64,000 bases of DNA. Origin: [Ruminococcus] lactaris ATCC 29176 (GTDB taxonomy: Bacteria > Bacillota > Clostridia > Lachnospirales > Lachnospiraceae). The DNA is taken from NCBI RefSeq assembly GCF_025152405.1, contig NZ_CP102292.1:1116001-1180000 (forward strand), in the 5' to 3' direction. Position 1 is the first letter of the stretch. Each line of letters begins with the position of its first letter. Below the pieces are notes generated by a model, which saw nothing but the letters and a program-made list of their open reading frames with translations, was not told the DNA's origin and searched no databases. This document shows, piece by piece, positions 52,832 to 60,532 of the stretch. Position numbers and translations under genes: made by a program.

Positions 52832-53146
52832 TCAATTATAAGCAATTATAAGATTCTGACCGGCTTCCAGCTGATCTGAATCAAGGGAATTGATCTCTTT
52901 CAGAACTTTTACATATTCTGGTACGGAGCTGTATTCGGAAGTCATTGTCTCTTCAGCAATGTTCCAAAGTGTATCTCCCGGCTGGATCTCAATACTTGTA
53001 TAATAGACAGATCCTGTCTGGGAATGCGTGCTGTCAGCTGATACAGGAAATACATTCAGCATAATGCAGACAATCACTGCAATCAGTCCGCTGGCTGAAA
53101 AGAAAATAAACTGTCTGTGATGCTTCTTTTTTGCTCTTTTTCTCAT
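52832..53146 (-). CDS. LysM-domain protein divergent from lexA (YneA-like)
   Basis: The 104-residue protein has a basic N-terminus, one membrane segment or signal (about 12-32), and a C-terminal LysM domain (IEIQPGDTLWNIAEE...LEAGQNLIIAYN) that binds peptidoglycan. The arrangement back-to-back with lexA and under LexA boxes is that of Bacillus yneA, the SOS-induced division inhibitor. An SOS division block is therefore the likely role; sequence identity to YneA was not measured. Confidence 0.8.
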   Translation of the reverse strand: MRKRAKKKHHRQFIFFSASGLIAVIVCIMLNVFPVSADSTHSQTGSVYYTSIEIQPGDTLWNIAEETMTSEYSSVPEYVKVLKEINSLDSDQLEAGQNLIIAYN

Positions 53147-53172
53147 AAGTAAATCCCCCTTTAGAATATTGA

Positions 53173-53275
53173 GAACGTATGTTCATCTTGCTTATGTATG
53201 TATTATACTGCCCGAACAGATGTTTGTCAACAAGAAAAGGATAAAAAATCGAACATATTTTCGCAACAAATGTTT
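53173..53275. promoter_or_regulatory. LexA (SOS) box array between the LysM gene and lexA
   Basis: There are four boxes of the Gram-positive type (GAAC-N4-GTTC). They are GAACGTATGTTC (53,173-53,184, perfect), GAACAGATGTTT (53,214-53,225), GAACATATTTTC (53,251-53,262) and CAACAAATGTTT (53,264-53,275). Box 1 lies in the start region of the LysM transcript, box 2 in the LysM promoter spacer, and boxes 3-4 at the lexA promoter. Confidence 0.85.
53202..53230 (-). promoter_or_regulatory. Consensus promoter for the LysM gene
   Basis: On the minus strand TTGACA (53,230-53,225), a 17-bp spacer holding a LexA box, and TATAAT (53,207-53,202). Both hexamers match consensus exactly, so tight repression is expected. 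Confidence 0.85.
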
Positions 53276-53302
53276 GCTTTTAAAACAATGATATGGTACT
53301 AT
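53274..53302 (+). promoter_or_regulatory. lexA promoter
   Basis: TTGCTT (53,274-53,279), a 17-bp spacer and TACTAT (53,297-53,302). A LexA box overlaps the -35, giving autorepression. Confidence 0.7.
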
Positions 53303-53340
53303 AAGGTATAAGATTTTATGTATACGGAGGCGTATTGGAT

Positions 53341-53958
53341 ATGGCAAAAGGTAATATCAGTAAAAAGCAGGAAGAGATTCTGCAATATATAAAAGATCAG
53401 ATTCTGCAGAGAGGATTCCCACCGGCTGTCCGGGAGATCTGTGAGGCAGTACATCTGAAGTCTACCTCTTCTGTCCACTCCCACCTTGAGACACTGGAGA
53501 AGAACGGATATATCCGGAGAGATCCTACAAAGCCAAGAGCGATCGAGATCCTGGATGATGATTTCAATCTGCTTCGCAGAGAGATGGTTCAGGTTCCTAT
53601 CGTGGGACGTGTGGCGGCAGGAGAACCGATTCTGGCACAGCAGAACATCGAAGATTATTTTCCGTTCCCTGCAGAGTATGTATCAAACAAGCAGCTCTTT
53701 CTTTTAAAGGTTCAAGGGGAAAGCATGGTGAATGCAGGAATCCTGAATGGAGATTATGTCCTGGTTGAAGAGGCAAAGACCGCAGAGAATGGAGAGAAAG
53801 TTGTAGCGATGATCGAGGATGGAGCTACAGTGAAGACTTTTTACAGAGAAGAAGGTGTGATCCGTCTTCAGCCGGAGAATGATTTTATGGATCCGATCAT
53901 TGTGCAGGATGTGGTGATTCTGGGACGTGTTATTGGAGTTATGAGATTTTTTAAATAG
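53341..53958 (+). CDS. lexA: SOS repressor LexA
   Basis: The 205-residue repressor has a winged helix-turn-helix (about 1-65, [23 protein letters not shown]), the self-cleavage site Ala-Gly in GRVAAGEP, the catalytic Ser in QGESMVNAG and the general-base Lys in the segment [16 protein letters not shown]. RecA filaments trigger cleavage and derepress SOS genes. ATG 53,341 lies 10 nt after GGAGG; the TTG at 53,335 is 4 nt away and less likely. Confidence 0.96.
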   Translation: MAKGNISKKQEEILQYIKDQILQRGFPPAVREICEAVHLKSTSSVHSHLETLEKNGYIRRDPTKPRAIEILDDDFNLLRREMVQVPIVGRVAAGEPILAQQNIEDYFPFPAEYVSNKQLFLLKVQGESMVNAGILNGDYVLVEEAKTAENGEKVVAMIEDGATVKTFYREEGVIRLQPENDFMDPIIVQDVVILGRVIGVMRFFK

Positions 53959-53990
53959 AAAAAGAAGCTGGCAGATACCAGCTTCTTTTT
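53959..53990. terminator. Bidirectional intrinsic terminator after lexA
   Basis: AAAGAAGCTGG pairs with CCAGCTTCTTT, with flanking A- and T-runs. It also lies about 70 bp past the rsfS stop on the other strand. Confidence 0.85.
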
Positions 53991-54059
53991 CTATTGTATA
54001 GAAGTACTACTCTTCTATTTCCATTTTCAGAAAAGGTTTTGATTTCAGATTTATATAAT

Positions 54060-54410
54060 TTATAATTCTTCTGCAGGAATTTCTTTTCCATCCTTCCAGA
54101 TTCTTTCGAGATTATAGAAGAGACGGTTTTCTCTATCGAATACGTGGATGATCACATCGCCGAAATCCATCAGAACCCATTTTCCGGAAGCCTGTCCTTC
54201 TCTTTCTTTCAGAGGATAACCGGCTTTGTGAAGCTGCTCTTCCACATTTTCTACAAGTGCATTTACCTGGCTGTCACTGTTACCATGAGCGATAAGAAAG
54301 TAATCTGCAAGAACAGAAATACCGGAAATATCGATTACCTTGATATCTTCTCCCTTTTTTTCACTCAGAGCCTCGTATGCAATACGTGCCATTTCTTTTG
54401 CCTGATTCAT
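54060..54410 (-). CDS. rsfS: Ribosomal silencing factor RsfS
   Basis: The 116-residue protein binds L14 on the large subunit and blocks 30S joining in starvation. It shows KVIDISGISVLADYFLIAHGNSDSQVNALV and the late segment WVLMDFGDVIIHVF. ATG 54,410 has AAGGAG about 8 nt upstream. An in-frame upstream extension is encoded by repeat copy C and is not likely to be translated. Confidence 0.94.
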   Translation of the reverse strand: MNQAKEMARIAYEALSEKKGEDIKVIDISGISVLADYFLIAHGNSDSQVNALVENVEEQLHKAGYPLKEREGQASGKWVLMDFGDVIIHVFDRENRLFYNLERIWKDGKEIPAEEL

Positions 54411-54435
54411 ATTATTCTCCTTTTTACAATAGAAA

Positions 54436-54493
54436 GATGTCGGGGTCAAAAGCCCCCGACTTTGATGCCTACGGATTGCTCCGTGCTAGCATC
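54436..54493. repeat. Dispersed palindromic repeat, copy C (58 bp)
   Basis: The element starts GATGTCGGGGTC and ends GCTAGCATC. It is flanked on both sides by ATAGAAA (54,429-54,435 and 54,494-54,500), a clear 7-bp direct repeat. It holds the hairpin GTCGGGG-TCAAAAGC-CCCCGAC and the ACGGA/TCCGT stem. It sits 25 nt upstream of rsfS and supplies the last codons and stop of yqeK. Confidence 0.85.
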
Positions 54494-55051
54494 ATAGAAA
54501 TTATAAGTTTCAATACTCATTGGATCAACCGGCTTGCCGGTTTCACGAAGATACTCTACCGTATTTTTGGAACAGAGGCAGATAGCATCGTCAATCGACT
54601 GGAATGCAAGCTTTCTTACTTCCGGTAATCCGGGAATGAGTTTCCGGTTTGGTTCGATATAGTCAGCGATATAAATGATCTTTTCTAAAAGTGTCATGTC
54701 AGGACGTCCGGTGGTATGCCATCGGATCGCATCAAGGACACTCTGATCGGTGATTCCGTACTCATGTTCTGCAAGATAAACTCCAAGCTTTGCATGAACC
54801 AGTGCAGGCATCTGTTCTTCCGCATCAGAAAGAGCAATATTCTTCTTCCTGCAAAGCTGGATCTGTTCTTCCGCAGAGCAGTATTTTCCGCAGTCATGGA
54901 GCAGTCCGGCTGTCAGGGCAGCCTGGATTTCTTCCCCGTAGTTCATGGCAAGAGCTGCCGCGGTATACATGACACCGATAGTATGTTCATAACGGTCTTT
55001 TTTCAGCCGCCTGGAAAGTAATTTTTTTATCTCTCTGAGTTGTTCTGTCAT
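54446..55051 (-). CDS. yqeK: HD-domain phosphohydrolase YqeK (Ap4A hydrolase family)
   Basis: The 201-residue HD protein has the metal motif HDCGK and further conserved His and Asp residues (YEHTIGV, then ALVHAKLGVYLAEH and DAIRWHTTGR). Bacillus YqeK cleaves diadenosine tetraphosphate symmetrically. It starts directly after nadD (TAA-ATG). The last 15 residues or so (DASTEQSVGIKVGGF) come from repeat copy C, so the natural C-terminus has been replaced. The catalytic core is intact. Confidence 0.9.
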   Translation of the reverse strand: MTEQLREIKKLLSRRLKKDRYEHTIGVMYTAAALAMNYGEEIQAALTAGLLHDCGKYCSAEEQIQLCRKKNIALSDAEEQMPALVHAKLGVYLAEHEYGITDQSVLDAIRWHTTGRPDMTLLEKIIYIADYIEPNRKLIPGLPEVRKLAFQSIDDAICLCSKNTVEYLRETGKPVDPMSIETYNFYDASTEQSVGIKVGGF

Positions 55052-55666
55052 TTATCTGTCTTCCTCCCTGTAGAGCTTTTGCTCCCGAATATAATCTGCA
55101 ACATTGTCAGGAACCATAAAACGGACGGTAAGACCATCAGAAGCCCTTTTTCGGATTGTAGTTGAGGAAACCTCTACCAGTGGGGCACGAAGCAGTTCGA
55201 TATTTGCTCCATAAGTCTGTTTCAGATACAGGATCTGTCCACGCATGGCAGAAATGTCCTTGTCATCCCGCATTGCTGCAAGGATCGTACAGGTTGTAAA
55301 AATCTCCCTGAAAAACCGCCACTCTTCAATGGAAAATAAGGAGTCAGCTCCAAGGATGAAATAAAAATCTACATCCGGGTACAGGCGGTTAAATTCCTTC
55401 ATAGTCTGATACGTGTAAGAATGTTTTGTAGTATCAGCTTCTGAAAGATCAAGCTTAAAGTAGGGAATATGTTCGATCGCAAGACGAACCATTTCCACAC
55501 GGTTTCTCAAAGCCTGCTCAGAATCTTTGGTTTCTTTATGCGGTGGATTTCCATTTGGAACGAACCAGATTTCGTCCAGTCCGAAATCTTCGTATGCAAA
55601 TTCACCAAGAAGGAGGTGACCGATATGGATCGGATCGAACGTCCCTCCCATAATTCCAACTTTCAT
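55052..55666 (-). CDS. nadD: Nicotinate-nucleotide adenylyltransferase NadD
   Basis: The 204-residue enzyme makes deamido-NAD from nicotinate mononucleotide and ATP. It has the GGTFDPIHIGHL nucleotidyltransferase motif, FVPNGNPPHK, and the late SSTTIRKR motif. ATG 55,666 has AAGGAG 6 nt upstream. The order yhbY-nadD-yqeK-rsfS is the standard Firmicutes block. Confidence 0.95.
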   Translation of the reverse strand: MKVGIMGGTFDPIHIGHLLLGEFAYEDFGLDEIWFVPNGNPPHKETKDSEQALRNRVEMVRLAIEHIPYFKLDLSEADTTKHSYTYQTMKEFNRLYPDVDFYFILGADSLFSIEEWRFFREIFTTCTILAAMRDDKDISAMRGQILYLKQTYGANIELLRAPLVEVSSTTIRKRASDGLTVRFMVPDNVADYIREQKLYREEDR

Positions 55667-55676
55667 AAGCAACTCC

Positions 55677-55967
55677 TTATGGAAGGATTATTTTTTTCTT
55701 ATCATCCTTACCTTCTCTGTAAAGTACAATTTTCTTTCCGATTACCTGAACTATTTCAGATCTGGTTCTCTGAGCCAGAGTTTCAGCCAGTTCTCTCGGA
55801 TCGTCCATGCAGTTGTTCAGGACACTGATCTTGATCAGCTCGCGGGCATCCAGTGCCTCAGATACAGCCTGCGTAAGTCCGGGGTTCATACTTGCCTTTC
55901 CAATCTGGAAAATCGGATCCATTGTCATGGCAAGCCCTTTTAAATAGGCTCTCTGCTTTGTTGTCAT
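55677..55967 (-). CDS. yhbY: YhbY-family RNA-binding protein (CRM domain)
   Basis: The 96-residue protein is a single CRM domain (KQRAYLKGLAMTMDPIFQIGK), with a GxxG-like loop in QIGKASMNPG. Members bind pre-50S particles and help ribosome assembly. It sits with obgE, another 50S assembly factor. Confidence 0.92.
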   Translation of the reverse strand: MTTKQRAYLKGLAMTMDPIFQIGKASMNPGLTQAVSEALDARELIKISVLNNCMDDPRELAETLAQRTRSEIVQVIGKKIVLYREGKDDKKKIILP

Positions 55968-55991
55968 AATCTTCTCTCCTAATCTTCAAAA

Positions 55992-56021
55992 TCATTCAGA
56001 ATCCGCTTTCTGTGCGGATTC
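55992..56021 (-). other. Stem-loop between obgE and yhbY
   Basis: AGAATCCGC pairs with GCGGATTCT over a 7-nt loop just past the obgE stop. No strong T-run follows on the minus strand, so it may be a weak terminator or a processing site. Confidence 0.5.
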
Positions 56022-57305
56022 TTATTTATAGTAATCAAACTGTAATCCGTACATACGGACTGTATCGCCTTCCTGGATGCCTGCATTTTCAAGATCCTCA
56101 AGGATGCCGGAATCTTTCAGGAATTTCTGGAAGAAAGCAAATCCTTTTTCAGAATCGAGGTTGGTATAGCCAAGCATCTTTTCAATCTTAGGACCTTCTA
56201 CGACATACATTCCGTCGACCTGTTCTACCGTATATGGAAGATCCTCATAGATCAGTTCATCATCCGGGAAGTATTCCTGCTCAAAAATGACAGGTGCTGT
56301 ATCCATCTGTTCCAACTGGCTGCTCACATAGTAAAGAAGTTCGGAAATTCCCTTGCCTGTTGCACCTGAAATAGGAAATACACGGATTCCCTTTGGCTCA
56401 AATTCATCTTTCAGACGCTGTACCGGATCGGACTCCGGTTCATAGATCAGATCGGTCTTATTTGCCGCAATCACCTGCGGACGCTGAGCAATTTCAGGAT
56501 TATAGGCAGCAAGTTCGGCATTGATTTTGTAAATGTCATCGACAGGATCTCTTCCCTCTGTTCCAGCAGCATCAACGACGTGGATCATCAGCTTAGTACG
56601 TTCTACATGACGTAAAAATTCATGTCCCAGTCCGACTCCTTCAGAAGCACCTTCGATCAGTCCGGGGATATCGGCCATGACAAATCCCTTGGCACCGTCC
56701 AGGTCAACAACGCCCAAATTAGGATTGAGAGTTGTAAAATGATAATTGGCAATCTTCGGTTCCGCATTTGTTACGCGGGATAAGAGGGTGGATTTCCCTA
56801 CGTTCGGGAATCCGATCAGTCCTACATCAGCAATGACTTTCAGCTCCATATATACTTCCAGTTCGCGAGCCGGCTGTCCAGGCTGGGCATATTTCGGAAC
56901 CTGCATGGTAGAGGTCGCAAAATGCTGATTCCCAAGTCCGCCCTTACCACCTTTGAGAACGATCTGGCGACGGTTGTCTCCCGACATGTCGGCAATGACT
57001 TTTCCTGAAACAGCTTCTTTGATCACGGTACCTTCGGGTACACGCAGGACAAGGTCTTTCCCGTCTTTGCCGTGGCATCTGCGTTTACCGCCCTGTTCTC
57101 CGTCTCCGGCGGCATATTTTCTTTTGTGACGGTAATCTACAAGTGTGTTGAGACCTTCATCCACTTCAAAGATCAGATCTCCGCCCTTGCCGCCGTCTCC
57201 GCCGTCGGGACCACCGTTGGGAACATAAAGCTCTCTTCGGAAGCTGCAATGCCCATCTCCGCCCTTACCGGAGCGGATGAATATCTTAGCTCTGTCTGCA
57301 AACAT
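56022..57305 (-). CDS. obgE: GTPase ObgE/CgtA
   Basis: The 427-residue GTPase acts in 50S assembly and stress signalling. It has the Gly-rich Obg fold (about 1-158), the G domain with GFPNVGKSTLL, DIPGLIEGA and NKTD, and the C-terminal OCT domain typical of Firmicutes (about 345-427). It is downstream of rpmA, separated by a terminator-like attenuator. Confidence 0.96.
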   Translation of the reverse strand: MFADRAKIFIRSGKGGDGHCSFRRELYVPNGGPDGGDGGKGGDLIFEVDEGLNTLVDYRHKRKYAAGDGEQGGKRRCHGKDGKDLVLRVPEGTVIKEAVSGKVIADMSGDNRRQIVLKGGKGGLGNQHFATSTMQVPKYAQPGQPARELEVYMELKVIADVGLIGFPNVGKSTLLSRVTNAEPKIANYHFTTLNPNLGVVDLDGAKGFVMADIPGLIEGASEGVGLGHEFLRHVERTKLMIHVVDAAGTEGRDPVDDIYKINAELAAYNPEIAQRPQVIAANKTDLIYEPESDPVQRLKDEFEPKGIRVFPISGATGKGISELLYYVSSQLEQMDTAPVIFEQEYFPDDELIYEDLPYTVEQVDGMYVVEGPKIEKMLGYTNLDSEKGFAFFQKFLKDSGILEDLENAGIQEGDTVRMYGLQFDYYK

Positions 57306-57345
57306 ATTTTGTCTCCTTTAATTTATAAAATAATGATAAGTTGAT

Positions 57346-57377
57346 AAAAAGCCCCAGACTGAAATAAGTCTGAGGCT
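57346..57377 (-). terminator. Terminator or attenuator between rpmA and obgE
   Basis: On the minus strand GCCTCAGACT pairs with AGTCTGGGGC, followed by TTTTT. It probably reduces transcription from the ribosomal protein genes into obgE. Confidence 0.75.
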
Positions 57378-57437
57378 TCTGTTGTTGCCATTTGTGCGAG
57401 TGAAAAGATTCCGTCGGAACTTTCCAGTCAACGCCGA

Positions 57438-57722
57438 TTACTCAGCTACTGGATAGATAGAAACCTGTTTCTTATCTCTTCCTTTTCTTTCAAATCTTAC
57501 AACACCGTCTACAAGTGCAAACAGAGTATCGTCTCCACCACGTCCTACATTAAGACCCGGGTGAATCTTTGTTCCACGCTGTCTGTAAAGAATGTTACCA
57601 GCCTTTACAAACTGACCGTCAGCTCTCTTCGCTCCCAGTCTCTTTGATTCAGAGTCACGACCGTTCTTTGTAGAACCAACTCCTTTTTTATGAGCAAAAA
57701 ACTGAAGATTCATTTTCATCAT
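57438..57722 (-). CDS. rpmA: 50S ribosomal protein L27 (with cleavable N-terminal extension)
   Basis: The 94-residue L27 starts [14 protein letters not shown]. The extension up to LQFF is removed by the Prp protease in Firmicutes so that the Ala-His-Lys N-terminus can reach the peptidyl transferase centre. The body ([24 protein letters not shown]) is highly conserved. The prp gene lies directly upstream. Confidence 0.97.
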   Translation of the reverse strand: MMKMNLQFFAHKKGVGSTKNGRDSESKRLGAKRADGQFVKAGNILYRQRGTKIHPGLNVGRGGDDTLFALVDGVVRFERKGRDKKQVSIYPVAE

Positions 57723-57727
57723 GGTAA

Positions 57728-58060
57728 TTACACCTCCTTGAAAATTATGTCGATATATTGTTCGTATTCATTGCTGTCTTCTATCTCTTCCAGACCAAGA
57801 ATCATGGAATCCAGCAATAATGCGGCATCATGGGAAGGCTTTCCGTTAAAACGGAAGGAAATACTTCCGGTATCCTCGTCAGATACACAGCTTGTCTCAT
57901 CGTCCGTGAATCTCTCAATGGAGTTCAGTGCATTGATGACAAGGGCGGAGCAGGCAGCACACAAAATATCCTGTCCCTGCTCACCGTATCCGGCATGGTC
58001 TTCTGTATCAAATCCCACATATTCGTGCCGTTCGGTCTTATAAATGGTTACCTTAATCAT
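57728..58060 (-). CDS. prp: Ribosomal-processing cysteine protease Prp
   Basis: The 110-residue protease cleaves L27 after LQFF. The catalytic His is in [12 protein letters not shown] and the Cys in LCAACSALV, the family signature. It lies between rplU and rpmA as in most Firmicutes. Confidence 0.95.
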   Translation of the reverse strand: MIKVTIYKTERHEYVGFDTEDHAGYGEQGQDILCAACSALVINALNSIERFTDDETSCVSDEDTGSISFRFNGKPSHDAALLLDSMILGLEEIEDSNEYEQYIDIIFKEV

Positions 58061-58071
58061 CGGATAACAGA

Positions 58072-58380
58072 TTAAGCGTTGATCTTTTCGATCTTAACTG
58101 CTGTATACTGCTGTCTGTGACCATTCTTTTTATGGTATCCAGATTTTCTCTTATACTTGTAAACGATAACCTTTTTTGCTTTGCCGTCACCGATTACGGA
58201 AGCTGTAACTGTTGCTCCCTCTACAGTCGGATTACCAACAACCATCTTGTCGTTGTTCACTGCAAGCACCTGGTCAAATGTATAAGTTTCTCCAGCTTCT
58301 ACACCAAGTTTCTCCACTTTAATGATATCGCCTTCAGCTACTTTGTACTGTTTACCACCTGTTGCTATAATTGCGTACAT
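58072..58380 (-). CDS. rplU: 50S ribosomal protein L21
   Basis: The 102-residue L21 starts [14 protein letters not shown] and ends with the basic [18 protein letters not shown] 58,380 has AGGAGGTG upstream. The longer frame would translate the leader. Confidence 0.97.
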   Translation of the reverse strand: MYAIIATGGKQYKVAEGDIIKVEKLGVEAGETYTFDQVLAVNNDKMVVGNPTVEGATVTASVIGDGKAKKVIVYKYKRKSGYHKKNGHRQQYTAVKIEKINA

Positions 58381-58384
58381 ATGG

Positions 58385-58462
58385 CACCTCCTATTATCAT
58401 TACTCGCCAACTATGGTGTCTGTCATACAGAACTTGAAAACCTCGTTGTGCGGCATACCATT
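58385..58462 (-). promoter_or_regulatory. L21 leader (ribosomal protein autoregulatory RNA)
   Basis: The leader carries the conserved run with TGCCGCAC, GAGGTTTTCAAGTTCTG and TATGACAGACACCATAG, then TTGGCGAG. This resembles the L21 leader RNA known in front of rplU in Firmicutes. Confidence 0.65.
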
Positions 58463-58464
58463 GT

Positions 58465-58494
58465 ATATTAGCATACAGATACCGGTTTAGTCAA
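58465..58494 (-). promoter_or_regulatory. Promoter of the rplU-prp-rpmA-obgE operon
   Basis: On the minus strand TTGACT (58,494-58,489), an 18-bp spacer and TAATAT (58,470-58,465). It overlaps the end of the CBS-domain gene. Confidence 0.65.
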
Positions 58495-58909
58495 TAGGTT
58501 CTTTGGCTTTTTTTAATTTTTCATAACAATATTCAATAATGCTTTTTCTTGTTATGATTCCGATGAACTTTTTCTGATCATCAACAACCGGTACAAAATT
58601 CTGATTCATGGCTTTCTGAATCAGATCTTCCATGTCCGCATCGGCTGACACGGCCTCGTAATCAGCCTTTCGCGGGAAGTTCTGAATAAAAATTGTTTCT
58701 GCTTCTTTTACATTCAGGTGAGTATATTTCTTGATTCCCCAGAGGAGATCTCCCTCGGTCATAGTACCGACGTACTCTCCTGCTTTATTGAGCATGGGAA
58801 TGGAAGCATATTTATGAAATTCCATTGTCTCCAGTACCTGTCGGAGCGTACTGTGGTCATAGATAAATGCAACCTCACTTTTTGGCTTGAGAAAAAATAA
58901 AATATTCAT
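58487..58909 (-). CDS. CBS-domain pair protein
   Basis: The 140-residue protein is a single Bateman module of two CBS domains (LMEFHKYASIPMLNKAGEYVG in the first, NQNFVPVVDDQKKFIGIIT in the second), with no attached enzyme or transporter domain. Such proteins bind adenine nucleotides or cyclic di-AMP and regulate partners. The partner here is unknown. Confidence 0.85.
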   Translation of the reverse strand: MNILFFLKPKSEVAFIYDHSTLRQVLETMEFHKYASIPMLNKAGEYVGTMTEGDLLWGIKKYTHLNVKEAETIFIQNFPRKADYEAVSADADMEDLIQKAMNQNFVPVVDDQKKFIGIITRKSIIEYCYEKLKKAKEPID

Positions 58910-58981
58910 TTTGATCCTGTCCTTTTATATGCTGTCTGTTCTGTGGCTGATCTTTTTAAGGATCAGCCCTGACATTTGTGT

Positions 58982-60301
58982 TTAGATCTGGGTCAGAACA
59001 AAAATGTCATATAATGCACGGATCGCATGTTTGAACTCATCATGGCGTACACCAACAATAATGTTCAGCTCGCTGGATCCCTGATCAATCATCTTGACGT
59101 TGATATGGGCATGTGCCAGTGCAGAGAAGATCCTTCCTGCTGTACCTCTCGTGGACTTCATTCCACGACCAACGATCGCGATAAGTGCAAGATCAGACTC
59201 AAGCTCAATATGATCCGGATTTACGGCTTTATGGATTCCCGCAAGGATCTTCTGCTCTTTTTCTTCAAAGGCATCCTTGTGAACAAAAATTGTCATGGTA
59301 TCGATTCCTGATGGCATATGTTCAATGGAAACTCCGTTGTCTTCAAATACCTGAAGGACTTTCCTGCAGAAACCGATCTCAGAGTTCATCATTGCTTTTT
59401 CAATCGTAATAGCAGCGAAACCGTCTGTTCCGGCAATACCGGTGATCGTATACTTCGGCTGACAACAGGTTGCTTCTACGATCAGAGTTCCCTTGTCCTG
59501 TGGTGCATTTGTATTCTTGATGTTGATCGGAATACCGGCTTTTCTTACAGGGAAGATCGCATCCTCGTGGAGTACGCTGGCTCCCATGTAGGAAAGCTCA
59601 CGAAGTTCTTTATATGTGATGGTTTCGATAGATTTTGAATTTTTTACGATTCTCGGATCGGCAATCAGGAAACCGGAAACATCTGTCCAGTTCTCATACA
59701 GATCTGCCTGGACTGCCTGGGCTACGAGAGAACCGGTGACATCAGAGCCGCCTCTTGAAAATGTAACGACTGTTCCATCTTCTGTTGCACCGTAAAATCC
59801 CGGGATGACTGCATGCTCCAGCTCTGCAAGGCGGGCAGACAGGATCTCATTTGTTACCTCAGCGTTGAAAGTACCGTCTTTTTCAAATCGTACAACTTCT
59901 GCTGCATCTACAAACTCGTAACCAAGGTAGGCAGCCATTACCTTACCGTTCAGGAACTCACCACGGGAAGCAGCATAGTCGGAACCGCTTTTTGCCGCAA
60001 AATTCTTTTGGATCACTTCAAAATCTGCATCAAGAGAGAACTTCAGACCGAGACCATCAATAATCTCCTGATATCTTGCCTTGATCGCTGCGAGCTTTTC
60101 AGTGAAATCTTCCTCTCTTTCTGCTGCTCCGTAGCAGTCATATAACATATCAGTTACTTTTATGTCGGCAGAGAAACGCTTGCCCGGAGCTGACGGTACA
60201 ACGTATCTTCTGGATGAATCCGCATGGATAATATTTCCGACTTTTTTAAATTGTTCAGCACTTGCAAGAGAACTTCCGCCGAACTTTACTACTTTCTTCA
60301 T
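58982..60301 (-). CDS. lysC: Aspartate kinase
   Basis: The 439-residue enzyme makes aspartyl phosphate, the first step to lysine, threonine and methionine. It shows the KFGGSSLA start, SRGGSDVTGSL in the kinase domain, and two C-terminal ACT domains (about 290-439) for feedback control. ATG 60,301 has GGAGG upstream; the 13-residue longer frame lies in the leader. It is monocistronic, with repeat copy D in the leader. Which amino acid inhibits it cannot be told. Confidence 0.93.
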   Translation of the reverse strand: MKKVVKFGGSSLASAEQFKKVGNIIHADSSRRYVVPSAPGKRFSADIKVTDMLYDCYGAAEREEDFTEKLAAIKARYQEIIDGLGLKFSLDADFEVIQKNFAAKSGSDYAASRGEFLNGKVMAAYLGYEFVDAAEVVRFEKDGTFNAEVTNEILSARLAELEHAVIPGFYGATEDGTVVTFSRGGSDVTGSLVAQAVQADLYENWTDVSGFLIADPRIVKNSKSIETITYKELRELSYMGASVLHEDAIFPVRKAGIPINIKNTNAPQDKGTLIVEATCCQPKYTITGIAGTDGFAAITIEKAMMNSEIGFCRKVLQVFEDNGVSIEHMPSGIDTMTIFVHKDAFEEKEQKILAGIHKAVNPDHIELESDLALIAIVGRGMKSTRGTAGRIFSALAHAHINVKMIDQGSSELNIIVGVRHDEFKHAIRALYDIFVLTQI

Positions 60302-60346
60302 TCTTAACTTCCTCCAAAATGTAAATTGTGCATTCTGCATACGATA

Positions 60347-60415
60347 GATGTCGGGGTCAAAAGCCCCCGACTTTGATGCCTACGGATTGCTCCGTGCTAC
60401 GCACTCCCACAATCC
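60347..60415. repeat. Dispersed palindromic repeat, copy D (69 bp, left arm)
   Basis: Its first 50 bp match copy C (GATGTCGGGGTC...CTCCGTGCTA). It then continues as in copy A through CGCACTCCCACAATCC. TACGATA occurs on both sides (60,340-60,346 and 60,416-60,422), although the TAC of the right copy could be element sequence, since copy A also has CCTAC there. The right arm is missing. It lies 45 nt upstream of the aspartate kinase start. Confidence 0.8.
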
Positions 60416-60503
60416 TACGATATTCTGTATGATTCTGATGTCCGGAATCAAATGGATTAATGAATTATATGCACTGCCCTGCATCAGAACCTATCGGTTC
60501 AAT

Positions 60504-60532
60504 ATTATACCTCGTTCCTGGTAGGTTGTAAA
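60504..60532 (-). promoter_or_regulatory. Sigma-A promoter for aspartate kinase
   Basis: On the minus strand TTTACA (60,532-60,527), a 17-bp spacer and TATAAT (60,509-60,504). A GAACC-TATC-GGTTC dyad lies near the predicted start point. The leader of about 195 nt contains repeat copy D. Confidence 0.75.
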
